64,000 bases of DNA from Tetramitus jugosus (lineage: Eukaryota; Heterolobosea; Eutetramitea; Acrasida; Vahlkampfiidae): NCBI GenBank assembly GCA_937625935.1, contig OW569372.1, forward strand, positions 372,001 to 436,000, in the 5' to 3' direction. The notes under the pieces were generated by a model that saw only the letters and a list, made by a program, of their open reading frames with translations, was not told the origin of the DNA and made no database searches. Position numbers and translations under genes: made by a program. Below are positions 8,499-20,668 of the stretch, one piece after another (position 1 is the first letter of the stretch; each line of letters opens with the position of its first letter).

Positions 8499-10808
8499 TC
8501 AGGCGTACTGTATCAGTTTGATGGGATAATCAGATCGAACGGTAATCTTGTACTTTGCATTCACCATGTCGGTTTTTTCGAGACATGGGACGAGTCTGTA
8601 CTGTGAGCAGCCGTCAGTTGATTTGGTTTGTACCTCCAAAGAGACCTGATCCGAGATGTAGTATGAACTCTCAGCTAGTATGTCATTTTCCTTGTACCAT
8701 GGCTGCTGCGGGTTCTGGTGCTTACAAAAAAGACCAATAATACCACAACTCAATTCAGGCTCTGTCCTGTAGTATGTCACAAACAATTTTGTCTGAGGAT
8801 TGGTCGGTTGTATTACCACATAAGGATTTGTTGCCGACTTGTATCCCCCTCCAACTGCTGGCCACTTCCCAGAAAACACAGAGCTGTGAGGCAAAGAGTC
8901 TTCGTACAACTTGCAAAGGTAGATGGAGAGAAAATACTTCTTCACGTCTTCGTAGTCCATCCAGAAGACTCCATCATCCTTATTTTCAAATCCGAGCAAT
9001 GTCTTGAGCTCTGGAGTCCAGTTTCCACTATCATCATAATCACTCCATCTTCCTTTGAACTCACATCGCCCCCAGGTGTTCCTGATCTGACAGAGTTTAA
9101 TCTTACCAATCTTGCCGTCTACTTCGGTGCACTTCAATAAAGAATAAGCATGATAAGAAACAAGTCCTGTTTCCTCCTGGACCTTATTTTTAGTAACCAA
9201 ACCCATAATCCAATCAAATTCTGTGTACACTTGCAGCTTCTCCCACAAAGTTTTACCTTCGTCCTTCTTGATTTGATCTTGGATCGGAAAGTGTTCTGTC
9301 TCTCCTCCACTCAATCTTCTTAGTGCAATTCCTGGATCCCTCGAAGAGAGAGCTCTATAACTTCCAAATGTCTTGGCAAAAGCTTTTTCGATCAACATGG
9401 GCCATAATTCATTTCTATCTCTGCTAGTGGCAAAAGGAGCAGCCATGTTTTTCGTGGGAAAATAGTCATCAATGATAACATATCTCCACTCTCCTTGAAT
9501 GAACAACTTTATCGAGTAAACCCCTTCTTCACTGTATTTCTGTGGTCGAATAAGTCTTTGGACCAAGTTGGGACGCTTTGCTAAACTTCCGAGTGACTGA
9601 CAGAACCAGCAATTTGCAACATATCCTTGAAGCATATCTTCAACAGCAACACCATCAATGAATACCTCTGGTTTATCTAGAAAATCTTCTGGTCTCATCC
9701 ATTTGTCGTACATCAACTCTTTCTTGTTTCGGCCATCATCCCAATTAACTGACAAATCGTTCGGTGGAAAGAATGAGTCAATAAATTTGCACTTATTCTT
9801 CTGACAATATTCAATGATGTCATCCAGAGGATCTATGTCATAGTAGATTAGTTGAGCTCCAATTCCAGGTAGCTCCTTCTCACTCGTTGTTGAGTTGTAT
9901 TTCATGCTTTTGATAATTTCGGCACATGAAGACTCTGGAACCGTTGCTGGCTTGTCCATATTCAATACATGAACTTCAAAATGTTCGTATGTTGATTCCA
10001 CCATCAGATCAAAAACTTTGGGCGTCGAGTATTGGGTTTCTGTACAGACCACAATGATATAGGAACCTGGCGATAGTTCCACCACACCATCCACTTTGTT
10101 GCTTGCAACATACTTTGACATGAATAGTATATTCTTCTCTTCGATTTGTTTTCTACATCGCCCAGGAGTTTTTGATGATACAACCAAGAATAATAAGCCA
10201 TCGATTATTTCTTTATCCTTTCTTATCAGTGATATGGAGAAGCTTGAGCTATCAGTTCCGTGAACAGTTAATTCAAATTGTGGATTGTTGGGGGATTTAT
10301 ATCCTCCATTCAAAGTACTTATCCACGAAGATCTAACTGCACAAACCTTATTCCGCTTTACTGCGCGTAGATCTTGAACAACCATATGAGAGGAACTTGG
10401 TTCCACGATCAGTGTCACGTCGCCATTTTGATTAGGATTCTGTAAACAAGGAGTAACGATGTACATTGATCCAGTTTTGAGGGATACGATTGTTTTCACT
10501 ATTTGTTGGTGTAAATGAATTCTACGGAAGATAAATGTTGTTCAACCATTCCAAATCATACCTGAACCTGTTATTAAGTATGGACTTCGTGCTACTTCTG
10601 GATTCTCCTTCGAAGTTAGGGATAATAGTCTGTTTCCTGTCTTACTCTCATTGACCCAAAATATAATACCACTAGGAGCTGGTAGTGCTACTTCTATTGA
10701 TATGGTGTAATCACCGCTGTGACTCACAGAGAATGAGAATTGAGGATTGTTAGGAGATCCATACCCTCCACACAGGTCAAGAGTAAAGCCATCTCTGATT
10801 GATGCCAT
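8499..10808 (-). CDS. Calpain-type cysteine protease, one intron
   Basis: Two exons: 10808-10562 and 10498-8499. The 63-nt intron has donor GTATGA and acceptor AAATAG, phase 1, and splicing gives 748 aa. Both exons are needed, because exon 2 alone has no ATG at its start. Order: two N-terminal calpain-type beta-sandwich modules (about 1-125 and 126-260, both with GGYxSPNNPQF), the catalytic core, and a third beta-sandwich (about 620-748, GGYKSATNP). The triad is present: Cys379 in YVANCWF, His532 in VSYHAYS and Asn556 in IRNTWG. No penta-EF-hand is seen, so calcium dependence would rest on the core and C2-like parts. Such non-classical calpains cut cytosolic and cytoskeletal proteins. Exact targets unknown. 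Confidence 0.9.
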
Positions 10809-11014
10809 CGTTCTTGTGTTGTTCTTTTTCAGTGGTGTGTTCCGTAGCGGAACCGTTTTGGAGACCGCAGCAGTAGATAGCGAACATGAGGATATTTTTT
10901 TCGGGGTTCACTAGTCTTTTTTGGTTGATTACCAAACTCAAAATAACTGATTGTATCGGATGAGCTCATAAATTCTGTTCTCATCTCATCGAAAAACAGA
11001 AGAAATAACTGCCA

Positions 11015-12493
11015 ATGGATCCAAGAACTATCTATCAACAAGTAGCTCAGTGTGCCATACCCATCCCCTCGGATCCCAGTCACCTCCGTCCGAAGTTTGA
11101 TCAAATATTGAGTAAGTGCTTATCCGAGGAGACACAAGTGGTCATGCTTGGAGGATCTACTCACGGCACAGAAGAATTTTACCGATTACGTTCGGAAATT
11201 ACAAAAGAATTGATATCCAAGCACGGATTCAGTATTGTGGCAGTGGAGGCTGATTGGCCCGATGCGTATCGTGTCAATCGTTATGTCCGCACCAATTTCA
11301 AGTCGAGAGACAAGGATCCTGGCAGAGCTCTGGGTGATTTCCAATCTTTCCCTCAGTGGATGTGGCGAAACACGGTCATGACTGATTTTGTCTCCTGGTT
11401 ACAAAAACACAACAGAAGTCAAAAGTGGAAAGATAATGAATGCGGTTTCTATGGCCTTGACATTTACAGTATGAACCGCTCGAGGAATGAAGTAGTAAAA
11501 TACTTGCAAAACGTGAATCCAGAGCTAGCGAATCGTGCCAAGCGATTCTATGGTTGTTTTGATCGCTTTTCCAACGACCCTGACACATACAGCTACAAAA
11601 TCGGTTTGGGACTCGAGTCTGATTGTGAGAATTCAGTCCTCAAGGTGTTGAATGATATGATGAGCCATCAGGCAGAGATCATGAGCCAAGATGACATTCC
11701 CGAGGATGACACATACTTTTATGCCAAGACCAATGCACGAGTCGTGGCCAATGCTGAGAGCTACTTTCGCAATATGATACGAAGAGATAATTCGTGCAAT
11801 ATTAGAGACCGAAGCATGCTTGAGACACTTGTTGATTTGATCATGTACTTGTCAGAGAAGGCAGGTGTGAGAAAGAAGGCTGTTGTGTGGGCTCATAGCT
11901 CTCACTTGGGAGATTCTGCATTCACTAGTGGTGCCAAGTTCCATGAGGTCAACTTGGGTCAACTCATTCGTTCATCCTTTGGACTGAACAAATGCTTCAG
12001 CGTTGGTTTAACAACCTATTGCGGGTCAGTGACAGCTGCAGCACTATGTGATGGTGAACCAGATTACTTCATTTTGAATGAGGGAATGCCAGGATCAATC
12101 GAGCACTTATTTCATGAAACAGTAGCTGAAATTAACTGGAATGAACCGGATAAGGAATTCCAGGCATTCATGATTGTATTTCGATCACTCAATCCAAAAT
12201 GTGACATCGTGGCACCACAAGAGGTTTCTCAAATCTTGGGTGAACCTCGAATACAGAGAGCCATTGGAGTTGTTTACATGCCCGGGACTGAGCGTCTAAG
12301 TCATTACCAAGAGTGTAAGTTATCATTCCAATTTGATTCTGTAATACATATCGATCGAACCAATGCCGTGACTCCGTTAGAGCTTGCTCCTATCTGGATA
12401 GCAAAGACTGAGGTCGTAGTCTTCACTCCAATTGACCAGGTGAGAGAGGAAATTGAGCAGAGCGGAGATGCCATGGGAATGGATATTTCATAA
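11015..12493 (+). CDS. Erythromycin esterase family protein
   Basis: 492 aa, ATG at 11015. The fold signatures of the Ere/succinoglycan-biosynthesis family are all visible. LGGSTHGTEEFYRLR carries His50 and Glu53/54, VAVEADWPDAYRVNRYV carries Glu78, the FPQWMWRN helix follows, and VWAHSSHLGD carries His294 and His297. These are the histidines and acids that line the active site in bacterial macrolide esterases. Length matches stand-alone bacterial members; no signal peptide is seen. Bacterial relatives hydrolyse macrolide lactones, but most family members have unknown substrates, so drug inactivation should not be assumed. It is divergently arranged with the calpain gene (206 bp) and convergent with SCYL1 (14 bp). 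Confidence 0.85.
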   Translation: MDPRTIYQQVAQCAIPIPSDPSHLRPKFDQILSKCLSEETQVVMLGGSTHGTEEFYRLRSEITKELISKHGFSIVAVEADWPDAYRVNRYVRTNFKSRDKDPGRALGDFQSFPQWMWRNTVMTDFVSWLQKHNRSQKWKDNECGFYGLDIYSMNRSRNEVVKYLQNVNPELANRAKRFYGCFDRFSNDPDTYSYKIGLGLESDCENSVLKVLNDMMSHQAEIMSQDDIPEDDTYFYAKTNARVVANAESYFRNMIRRDNSCNIRDRSMLETLVDLIMYLSEKAGVRKKAVVWAHSSHLGDSAFTSGAKFHEVNLGQLIRSSFGLNKCFSVGLTTYCGSVTAAALCDGEPDYFILNEGMPGSIEHLFHETVAEINWNEPDKEFQAFMIVFRSLNPKCDIVAPQEVSQILGEPRIQRAIGVVYMPGTERLSHYQECKLSFQFDSVIHIDRTNAVTPLELAPIWIAKTEVVVFTPIDQVREEIEQSGDAMGMDIS

Positions 12494-12499
12494 ACCACG

Positions 12500-12505
12500 T
12501 TTATT
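12500..12505 (-). terminator. AATAAA just after the SCYL1 stop
   Basis: This minus-strand AATAAA begins 2 bp after the SCYL1 stop (12508-12510). Any cleavage downstream of it falls inside the last codons of the convergent esterase gene. Confidence 0.45.
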
Positions 12506-12507
12506 CC

Positions 12508-15480
12508 TTAATCGCTCTTCTTTCTGGGTTTTGGAGCAGGAGGTAAGATTGTTGGTTGCTCTTCGATCGTTGGTGCTACCTCTTCTTCCTGCTTCGATTC
12601 CTCTGGTGCTGTTGTTTCCTCTTGGACTTCGTTGTGAGTATACGTATCTTGATCTTCTTGCTCCACTGGAGCTCCTATTGCTACATCTGATACATCAATA
12701 TCTAAATCATCATCCCATCCCTCTACATCTACATCATCCATGCTCGTATCGTTGTAGTGAATTTCAGTATCTTCTGGCCTCACAACATTCTCCACAACTT
12801 CTTCAAGTTGTGCCAAGGGCTTTGAAACGACCTCCTCTTTCTGTTTGGGTGGGGAAGACTTTTGAGATTTTTGCTCCTTTGGAGGTGGACTCTTTGTTAC
12901 ACTCACCCTTGGGGATGCCTTTGGGGCAATGATCGCTTTTGCTGGCTTTTTTACAGTAACGACTTCTTCGCCCATACCAAACTCACTGAAATAGTCTGGC
13001 ATGTTGGCATTTGTATCATCATCATCGTCATCCTCCATTTTTGATATTGCCTTCACATTCTTCTCGTTGTTTTCATGCACATTTCTTTCGATCACCACCG
13101 GAGCAATCGACTGTACAGCCATTTCTTTGTTGTCATTCTCCTCCTCGTCCTCTTCTTCGTCCTCGTCCCATTTGTCCCAATTATCCTCATTTTCTGACAC
13201 GTCTCCGTTTTCTTCTACATCGCTATGTGGTTGTTCAACTGTGGTTGCTTTAACTTCATTGACTAAATGTTGATCAATTGGTTGAGTGCGAGCGACAGCT
13301 CGGCCATTTTCATTTTCCATCTCTCCATCTTCAACTGACTTTGTATCAGCAATACCATTAGACAATCCGAAATCAACATTTGGTGCAGATCCGGTGAATT
13401 GAGATTTACGATCGAGAGGAAGCTTAGAGGATGGAGGGAAGTATGCTTGGATCACATACTTTGAGGGATCGTCATTGCGGGACACCATGCCAAAATTACA
13501 TGATGATATGTCATACTCTTCAATGTAGTCCAATGTGGATTTAATGACTTGAGTGGCCTTGTGTCTCACCTCGGCCTTCTCATGAAGAGCAAGTGGGAAT
13601 ATATTCTTAAGAATCAGAGAAACAAATTCTCTTGGATCGAAACGATGCATATGTATCAAGACAACATTGAGTGCATAGAGCTTAATCTCATACTCAGTGT
13701 CGAATATCGCGTAATGAAGTGCTGAAAATATTATCGACTTTTGAATTTTTGGAATACTCCACAATTCCATGAGTGACATGATTGCATGGGATCGAATTGC
13801 AATAGAATTGTTCGACACAGCATAATGATGAATAATCTCGATATAGCGATTCACTACAGTCTCTACAAGATTTGTTCCTTCTTTTTGATCAACTGATGAT
13901 AAATGACGAGCGATTTGAACCAGTGCATCCATGGTAAATCGAACAAGATCATCGTTACTATCGCTCAATCCCATCAAAATATTTGGCAAAATCAACTTGA
14001 TAAAGTGACCTCTCTCAAAAAATTGAATATAGTATTGAAGTTGTTGCAGCATGCGAATTCGAAGTGCCAAATGATTCGAATGATAACTCTTTGTAATAAA
14101 TGGAACAATTAGTTGCTTGTAATCCTCTTCTTCCAAAATACCGCTCACTGTATTGTTGTTTGATGTCTTATTGTTCATCTTTGGTGCAAACAGGTGTGGC
14201 AGGAATAAGGAAACATTCATTTCACTCAAGAATGGAAGCGTTAACATTCTAGGTATCACTCGTTTCTTCAAAATCGGATAGGACACACTGGCGATCTTTA
14301 GGTGCAAATTTCGAAAGAATTGTGCCTTGTCCTGATTGGGCACCATTCGAATATCGTCAAAGAACAGCATTGTTTCACAGAAAGGCTCCCGGAAGATGCT
14401 CAACTTCGAAAATGCATCACAAGTCGATCGCTTTACAGGATTTTTATCGCTTGCACTCTCCATCCACTTCCTAACACTCATATCAGATAGAAATTGTCGT
14501 TCATAGTCTACTGGTCGACTTCTATTCACACTATTGCTGGTAGTCGCCTTTTCTTGTTTTTGCGCCTGTGATTCATTAAATAGACTCAAAATGGATTGAA
14601 CACACTTTGCAAAGCACCAAACGTCTCTACTCGCTGCTCTCTCACTGTGTTTGTTCGTTTTTGCGCTCTCCTCGGGTGTAATGGTCTCAGGGCGTCTCAT
14701 TGTCTTTGTCTCCTCCAAAAACTCACTCGTTACGTCCTTGAAGGCACGCGCAAATTGAAAATCTCCAATCATCCACCGCGATTGCTTTTGTTTACTGACA
14801 AAAATGGAGTCCAAGTCAATTTGATTGTGTGCAATGTTGCCATTCTCATTCAACCAATGAATGACAGACTGTGTTCAATGTTTAATCATCATCATAATCA
14901 TCACGATCAGTATCATTGTTAGTTTCATTCAACTGACTCTCACAACGATCGATCGAAAAACAACAAAAAACGACCAAATATGAAAAAAACATACGGCAAT
15001 TTGATTCAATCCCAACAACACTTCAGAATACTCCAATGTATGCAACACGTTTCTCAGTGGAACCACCGATTCTGTTGCCAAAAATAAATGATCAGGTCCA
15101 ACCTCTAAACTATCAATGTATTTGATCACGGATGGATGTCTCAATTGCTTCACTGTCTGTTGTGTAACAGAGTACAACAACCACGTTCATTACACATGAG
15201 ATTGAAATCAAGTCAATCAAACTGTTCGTTCATAACAACAACAAAAATAAATGATAATCATGCATACTCTGATGGCTGATTTGGCGTATTGAGTGGATGA
15301 AACAGCTGTCGTTGTTGTTGTTGCAGGTGGCAAAGCTTTAAATTCAAACACGGTGACTTGTCTTTGATCTTGTTGAGCAAGAGTACCACTGTATATTGTC
15401 CAGAATGGAAGTTTTTGTTGCTCATCCTTCTTGAGAGGCTCAAGGGATGAGAATTTTGATTTGATTTGTGAGTTGCCCAT
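12508..15480 (-). CDS. SCYL1: SCY1-like pseudokinase (SCYL1 type), two introns
   Basis: Exons 15480-15268, 15156-14995 and 14868-12508; introns 111 and 126 nt, both phase 0; 911 aa. The start is the ATG of MGNSQIKSKF. The joined N-terminus reads as a kinase fold (VKQLRHPSVIKYIDSLE, GLNQIA, then WLNENGNIAHNQ). The HRD motif has become AHN and DFG has become GDF, so it should be catalytically dead, as in the family. Armadillo/HEAT-type helices follow (about 330-600), then a long acidic region with DNWDKWDEDEEEDEE and EGWDDDLDID. The C-terminus is KKSD, a KKxx COPI-binding signal. Family members act in Golgi-to-ER COPI traffic, which I infer here. Confidence 0.9.
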
Positions 15481-15974
15481 TCGTTGGTTCAATGTGAATG
15501 ATTTGTTTTGTGTTGTTCGGCGGAAAACAATTTCCGAGAAGCACGAAAAGATATCAAACTAAAACCACAATGATTTGGCGAAAAAAAGCTGAAAAGTATT
15601 GGAATAAAAGGAAAGTGGCGATTGCCACATCTTCTCTAAAACAACTTTCTCGGCCTCTGGCTTTGATCAAGTGTAGTATCTGTTCTCGATAGCTGTAATA
15701 TCTATCGCAAAACCTACGGGTTTTGTAAGTATTACTGTTAATTTGTTGACGGGGCTATCTACTGATGTTTCGCCTCCGGGCTGAGACTCGTAGATGGCGC
15801 GTGTTGCCTTGGCATTGCACTATCCGCCTCGGTGGCACACCTCTTATTAAATCAATGGAAGTCTTCGGATTTGCAAGCATCCCGTCCAAAATTCACGCTC
15901 AGGCAAACGGTCATACATCATGTTACGTTTTTTTGTAATTAAAGATCATCAATTGCAGTATTAATCATGGAAAG
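15481..15974. other. Intergenic, no gene seen
   Basis: About 490 bp between the SCYL1 start and the COQ4 stop. It contains a comparatively GC-rich patch at 15750-15840 (gcctccgggctgag, ccgcctcggtggcacacc). I could not fold it into a tRNA and see no coding frame. An unrecognised non-coding RNA cannot be excluded. Confidence 0.4.
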
Positions 15975-16883
15975 CTAATGTTCCTTTATTCTTGGTGCCT
16001 TTTCAAAGAGTAACTCTCTTCTCACATTCTCCAAGGGCTCATTCAAGTTCTTCTCATACTCATAACCCAATATAAACTTACTGTTGACCCCACATCTCCA
16101 CGCCCAAGGCAACAACTCATTAAAATAAATACGTCTTTCTTCAGATGGCAATCGCAACACTGCAAATGAACTCAGTGCGTTCATTGGTAGTCGCAATTGA
16201 ACAAACTCCAATGCCTTGATTGCCAACTCACCCAAAACAGTGGGCGGCAAATCAGCCAACACATGGAAAAAATCATGCGTTTCTCTGTAGCGCATCATTA
16301 TGTACGCCAATTGTTCATCATCCACAAATCGCACCACTGGTCTCTCTTCAGCTTTGAACCCGTGAGATGACATGTACTTGTAATAACCACCTCCCAATGT
16401 ATCACTTGGTAAAAGCTTCAAATACTCATTATTGAGCTTTTGATCCATTGTAAAGCGCGGTCTTTCTTCCAAAATTCTCCTACCTGACTCACTCTCCATC
16501 ATTTTGACTTGCATGTAGCGCAAAGAGAGTTCACCTGTAGTTTCACCGAGAGCAGCAACCATGTCAGCTCTCAATGGATTCATGAATGCTATGAGACTGG
16601 ACCCAATACCAATGAGACCCTTCTGAATGAATGAAGTGGGAATGTGAGTATTGTACAGGTAGGGTGATGATGGCGTAGTACTACTACTTGATTGGAACAA
16701 GGGAGAACGATTTTGGGGCATGGGATTGTTTTGAGTCTTTTGGTCAGAGTTGTTGTTGGAGCTTCCATTGTTGTTGTTGTTGTTGTTTATGGGTGTAGTG
16801 GTTGTTGTGTGGAAGAAACGAAGCTTTGGACGAGAAGAGAAGAATAATCGTGTTGTTGATCGCACATGACGGTGATGGTTCAT
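15975..16883 (-). CDS. COQ4: Ubiquinone biosynthesis protein COQ4, mitochondrial
   Basis: 302 aa, ATG 16881-16883. The first 30 residues (Arg, Ser, Phe, Thr-rich, no acids) form a mitochondrial presequence, followed by a low-complexity Asn/Ser/Pro linker to about residue 72. The COQ4 domain starts at about 80 (IPTSFIQKGLIGIGSSLIAF) and includes the metal-binding signature HDxxH-(11)-E: His203, Asp204, His207 and Glu219. COQ4 organises the coenzyme Q synthesis complex on the matrix side of the inner membrane and has been linked to C1 decarboxylation/hydroxylation of the ring. Length without the linker matches the family. It implies aerobic respiration with ubiquinone. Confidence 0.93.
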   Translation of the reverse strand: MNHHRHVRSTTRLFFSSRPKLRFFHTTTTTPINNNNNNNGSSNNNSDQKTQNNPMPQNRSPLFQSSSSTTPSSPYLYNTHIPTSFIQKGLIGIGSSLIAFMNPLRADMVAALGETTGELSLRYMQVKMMESESGRRILEERPRFTMDQKLNNEYLKLLPSDTLGGGYYKYMSSHGFKAEERPVVRFVDDEQLAYIMMRYRETHDFFHVLADLPPTVLGELAIKALEFVQLRLPMNALSSFAVLRLPSEERRIYFNELLPWAWRCGVNSKFILGYEYEKNLNEPLENVRRELLFEKAPRIKEH

Positions 16884-16952
16884 TTTGTGAGTGTTGTTTA
16901 AGGTGCACGGAAAAGCTTTTGAGAGATCAAAAATTTTATGGTTGTTGGATGA

Positions 16953-19900
16953 TTAGACGAGTGATTCGTATGACCTTGGTCTCGTTGGTGCCATTTGTCG
17001 CTTTGAACGAGCTCTCATCTGGAACATGCAAACACAAACAAGAATCATGAGACAGACAGCAGCAAGATTGACACCCACATGCAGGTAGCGTTGTTTTCCG
17101 AGGTGAACACCGAGCTCCTCTGTTCTGAGGTGCAGATTTCGCTTACCTGGCGGCAGCTCGAAGCTTGATCTCGTTGGGAAATACCACTCATAGAAATCAT
17201 GCAACAGTTCTTTCACTGACCCATTTGGATCCGTTTGATTCATGTCGTCATTCAAGCAAATGAACTTTGGTTTCTTCATTCGAACGTCATCTAATTGGTC
17301 TGCCACCTTGTCATAATCATCACGAAGCATATGGAAGGCAACTTCGTCCATGTTCACAAGAGTGTACTCAAATCTGTTTTCCTTCTTGTGTAAGTGCTTG
17401 GAACAAAGTTCAGAGAGTCCACTCTGTATGAATACGTTGAGATCGAAACCTTGGATCGTTCTCGAACTGTTGTTCTCTCTCAGATAATAATCCGTTAGGT
17501 TCATTAGCTTAGTTACATCGGCATTGAATGAGTTGAAGGATTCAAAGGGAGAGAACGAGTCAGAATCATACTTCCAGTTGGAACCCTTTGACTGACTACT
17601 GAGCCAACTATTCCATCCAGCTAATGGGTCACTCGTCGAATTACCACCAGTGGTCGAGTTACCACTTGTAGCAGTTGGTGTATTCTTTGTTTCTTTCTTT
17701 GGCTTTGGCTCTTCAACGAAAAGGTGTGCATAGCTAGGTAATGTCACATTTGTCTGTAGTTTCTGAATAGTGCTCTGCAATACCCTCCATTCCCTGTCCA
17801 TTGTTCGAGAGAGGAGTCTCACTTCAGTGGGTTGAAGCACTCCATCGCCATTGGTATCGAGAGAAGAGAAGTACTCTGAGGCACTATAGTTCTTTCCCTC
17901 GTGCATCATGTAGTAGAAGTAAGAGAATGCATATTGCATATCATTTGAACTTCTGAAACGGTTGCTACTTGTTTGATCAAACTGCTTGCCCCATACATCA
18001 TCTGCAATCTCGTACATGATTGATCGTCTAATCATATGTGGCATGTGAGCTGGTACCTTTCTAGCAACTCTACCAAATCGAGCATTGAGAAGCTTATTCA
18101 CATGGATCAGAGAGTCACCAAACTTGTCCAATAGCTTTCTGCGACCGGGACTCGTTACTGTAATGCCACTATCAAGCAACTCCTTTTCGTCCTTTTCCAA
18201 AAGGATTTGCTTTTGCACATCACTCTGAATCATATTTTGAATCTTAAGTCCCTCGACCTTCTTTTGATAAGCATGTTTCGATGAATGTTGAATATCATTT
18301 CCATGATCTGAATCTCGAACAACTGACATCTTCACTCTTGGTCTCTCTTCCATCATTGTTCCTTCAACTGACATCAATCTGCGACCACCAATGTGTCCTA
18401 AATTGATTTCTTGAACGTCGTTTGCTTTCTTCTTTCCAGGCAGTACCATTCTCTTATTTTGAACTTTAGAAGGCTGGTTGAACATTTGGCGCAATGCTTG
18501 GTCAGCATCCTGCCCATTGTTGGTATTATTCTTTTCTACTGTCTGTGCCTTTTTCTTTTTCTTTGGCTTTGTCATCTTGCCATCTTTCTTTGGCTCGTTC
18601 GGTTCAGCTTTAGTGTTTTGCGTTTGCGTTTGACCTTGAGGAACTTTAACTTTCTCAGTCTTCTTCTCTCCTGCATCCTGATAATTGTCTTTTGCCTCAT
18701 TGTTGATTTGTTTTGGCTTCTCAGTATCTGCTTTTGTTTTTGGTACGACTACGTTTTCAGATGCTGGTTCTGGAGATTGCTGTTTCACAGAGCTTGCAAT
18801 AATGTTAACGCCCTCTTCAAAGTAACCATCCTCCTTTGTGAAAATATGAACATGGACCGTCAGTGTTTCAGTTTTGTTTGTTCCAAGTTGTTTATCTAAA
18901 ACCTGAACTTCTGCTTCCACTGTCAGTGTGACATTCGTATCTGGTAGCTGTGAGGCTATAGTTGCATCTGTCACATTTGCCTCTGATCCAGAATTCGTTA
19001 CGTTTAGCTCCTGTGGAGTCTTCAAGAATGTTAACGTCACAATTCTCTGAGCTTGAGAGATGGACGAACTTCTGATCCAGGCATCATTATTGTGCGCACC
19101 TGATACTATTTTGGAATCAGATGGTACAATATTCGTCAAATCAATATACATGGATCGTACTAGTCTTCTCACATAAAATCGCTGGTCATTGGACCGCACA
19201 ATTGCTGCAGGCAATTCAGACGTAATCTTGGTGAAGCCACAGTCTCCAGCATCAAAACCACACTCGGGCACATTACAAGGATTATCACAAAAACGATCAC
19301 CGATCCAGTGATCAAAGCATGATTTGGAACATAATTTGCTTGTTCGTTTTTTTTGTTCATTAGCCCAGGCATTGTTCGTTGAACTACCACGCCAAGGATC
19401 CCATGAATTACTGCTCGTTTGTGAGTTTCTTTGAACGCCAAGACAATCTCCTCCATCAAAATCACACGAGGTAACATTGCACGCAGAGTCACAATATCCA
19501 TCTCCAATCCAATTGGCATTGCATCCAGTTGCGCAATCTGGGACATCCCACGACAAGAACACTTTTTGTCCACCAGAGTTTGGATTCAATGAAATAAAAT
19601 CGGTCGGATACACATAATTGCCAAACATGACATCATCGTTCAAATAAATAAAATGTTCGCTCAGGCCTGGAATTCGGTGAAGGTGCGACTCGATCGAAGG
19701 ACTGCTAAACGTTGGCAAATGTGAAGTGTTCAAAAATATGTCGTTGTGTGTCACAATCTACAGATTCATTCGTCGTCATGTACACATGTATATATATTAT
19801 TTACACACAAATAATTTGTGCACGAGAATCATGTTTTTAACTCGGTGTAAGCCATCATTTCTCATTCACTCACGCACACACACACATATACAAATCTTCC

Positions 19901-20668
19901 CACATACCTTAACCTTTGGATTATCCAAGTTTAGCCAGTGAGGTACTTGTCCACTCGTCACAATAAACACTTGTCTGACCCATGGTGCAAATTTCTCAAT
20001 ACTTCTCAATGAATATCTCAACTCTTCATTATCTCTGAATCGATTGCTTCCAGACACACTATTCTCCTCTTTTTGTTCTTCAGTCGATGAATGTGAACCA
20101 GTAGTACTGTTACCATTATTATTCCTTGTGTTGTTACTGTTGTTCACATTGGAAACAGGTGATTGTTGTTGTTGTTGTTGTTGAGAAGCGTACAACTGCG
20201 TATAGTGTGCCAACTGTTTCAAATGAATGGGATCTGAACCATTGACCCACGTGTAAACAATGTCCATGGGTTGATTGAAACAGAGAGAGTTCTTTGAATT
20301 GACGTGACCTACATTGTCATGAAACACTCGATCACAAGTCTGAGCACACTCATCTCCGAAAATGGTCATTTTATTGACAATGCCTGTTTGTTGGTTTCAC
20401 AAAAGAAGAATTGATATTGATATTGAGTTGTGTGTGTGTCAGTACTGATCCATAACCAAGTTGACAAATATTGAAAGCTTTCGCTTTGGATCAAAAATCT
20501 GGAGAAAAGCTTACCAAAGGACACAAATTGTTGAATGAGATGCAACAACGAGTTGATGGTCACAAAAGCAAAAATCATGAGAAAAATGGCACCATATTTT
20601 GAGGTGCTAAAGGTGTAGAGGTTTCTCTGAAGAGATTTGGACAGATTTCGAAATCGAATACTCTTCAT
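16953..20668 (-). CDS. GNPTAB: GlcNAc-1-phosphotransferase alpha/beta subunit precursor, two introns
   Basis: Exons 20668-20515, 20383-19908 and 19757-16953; introns 131 nt (phase 1) and 150 nt (phase 0); 1144 aa. An N-terminal signal anchor (about 26-48) precedes the Stealth catalytic motifs: [13 protein letters not shown] (91-103), the [15 protein letters not shown] block, and [12 protein letters not shown] (about 244-255). Two Notch-like LNR modules follow (about 285-315 and 353-383), then a long Lys/Glu/Gln-rich linker. Stealth CR3 ([10 protein letters not shown]) follows, then an EF-hand-like [12 protein letters not shown] (about 843), CR4, and a C-terminal membrane helix with a short tail. 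The enzyme tags lysosomal hydrolases for mannose-6-phosphate formation in the Golgi. A probable cleavage site is discussed in findings. Confidence 0.93.

Noticed and set aside
15750-15840. GC-rich patch considered as a tRNA or small RNA
   Set aside because: No cloverleaf with T-loop and anticodon could be drawn by eye; covariance-model search would be needed.
18411-18899. 162-codon plus-strand frame opposite GNPTAB, rich in Leu and Phe
   Set aside because: The hydrophobic product results from reading the Lys/Glu/Gln-rich linker backwards; it resembles membrane helices only by composition.
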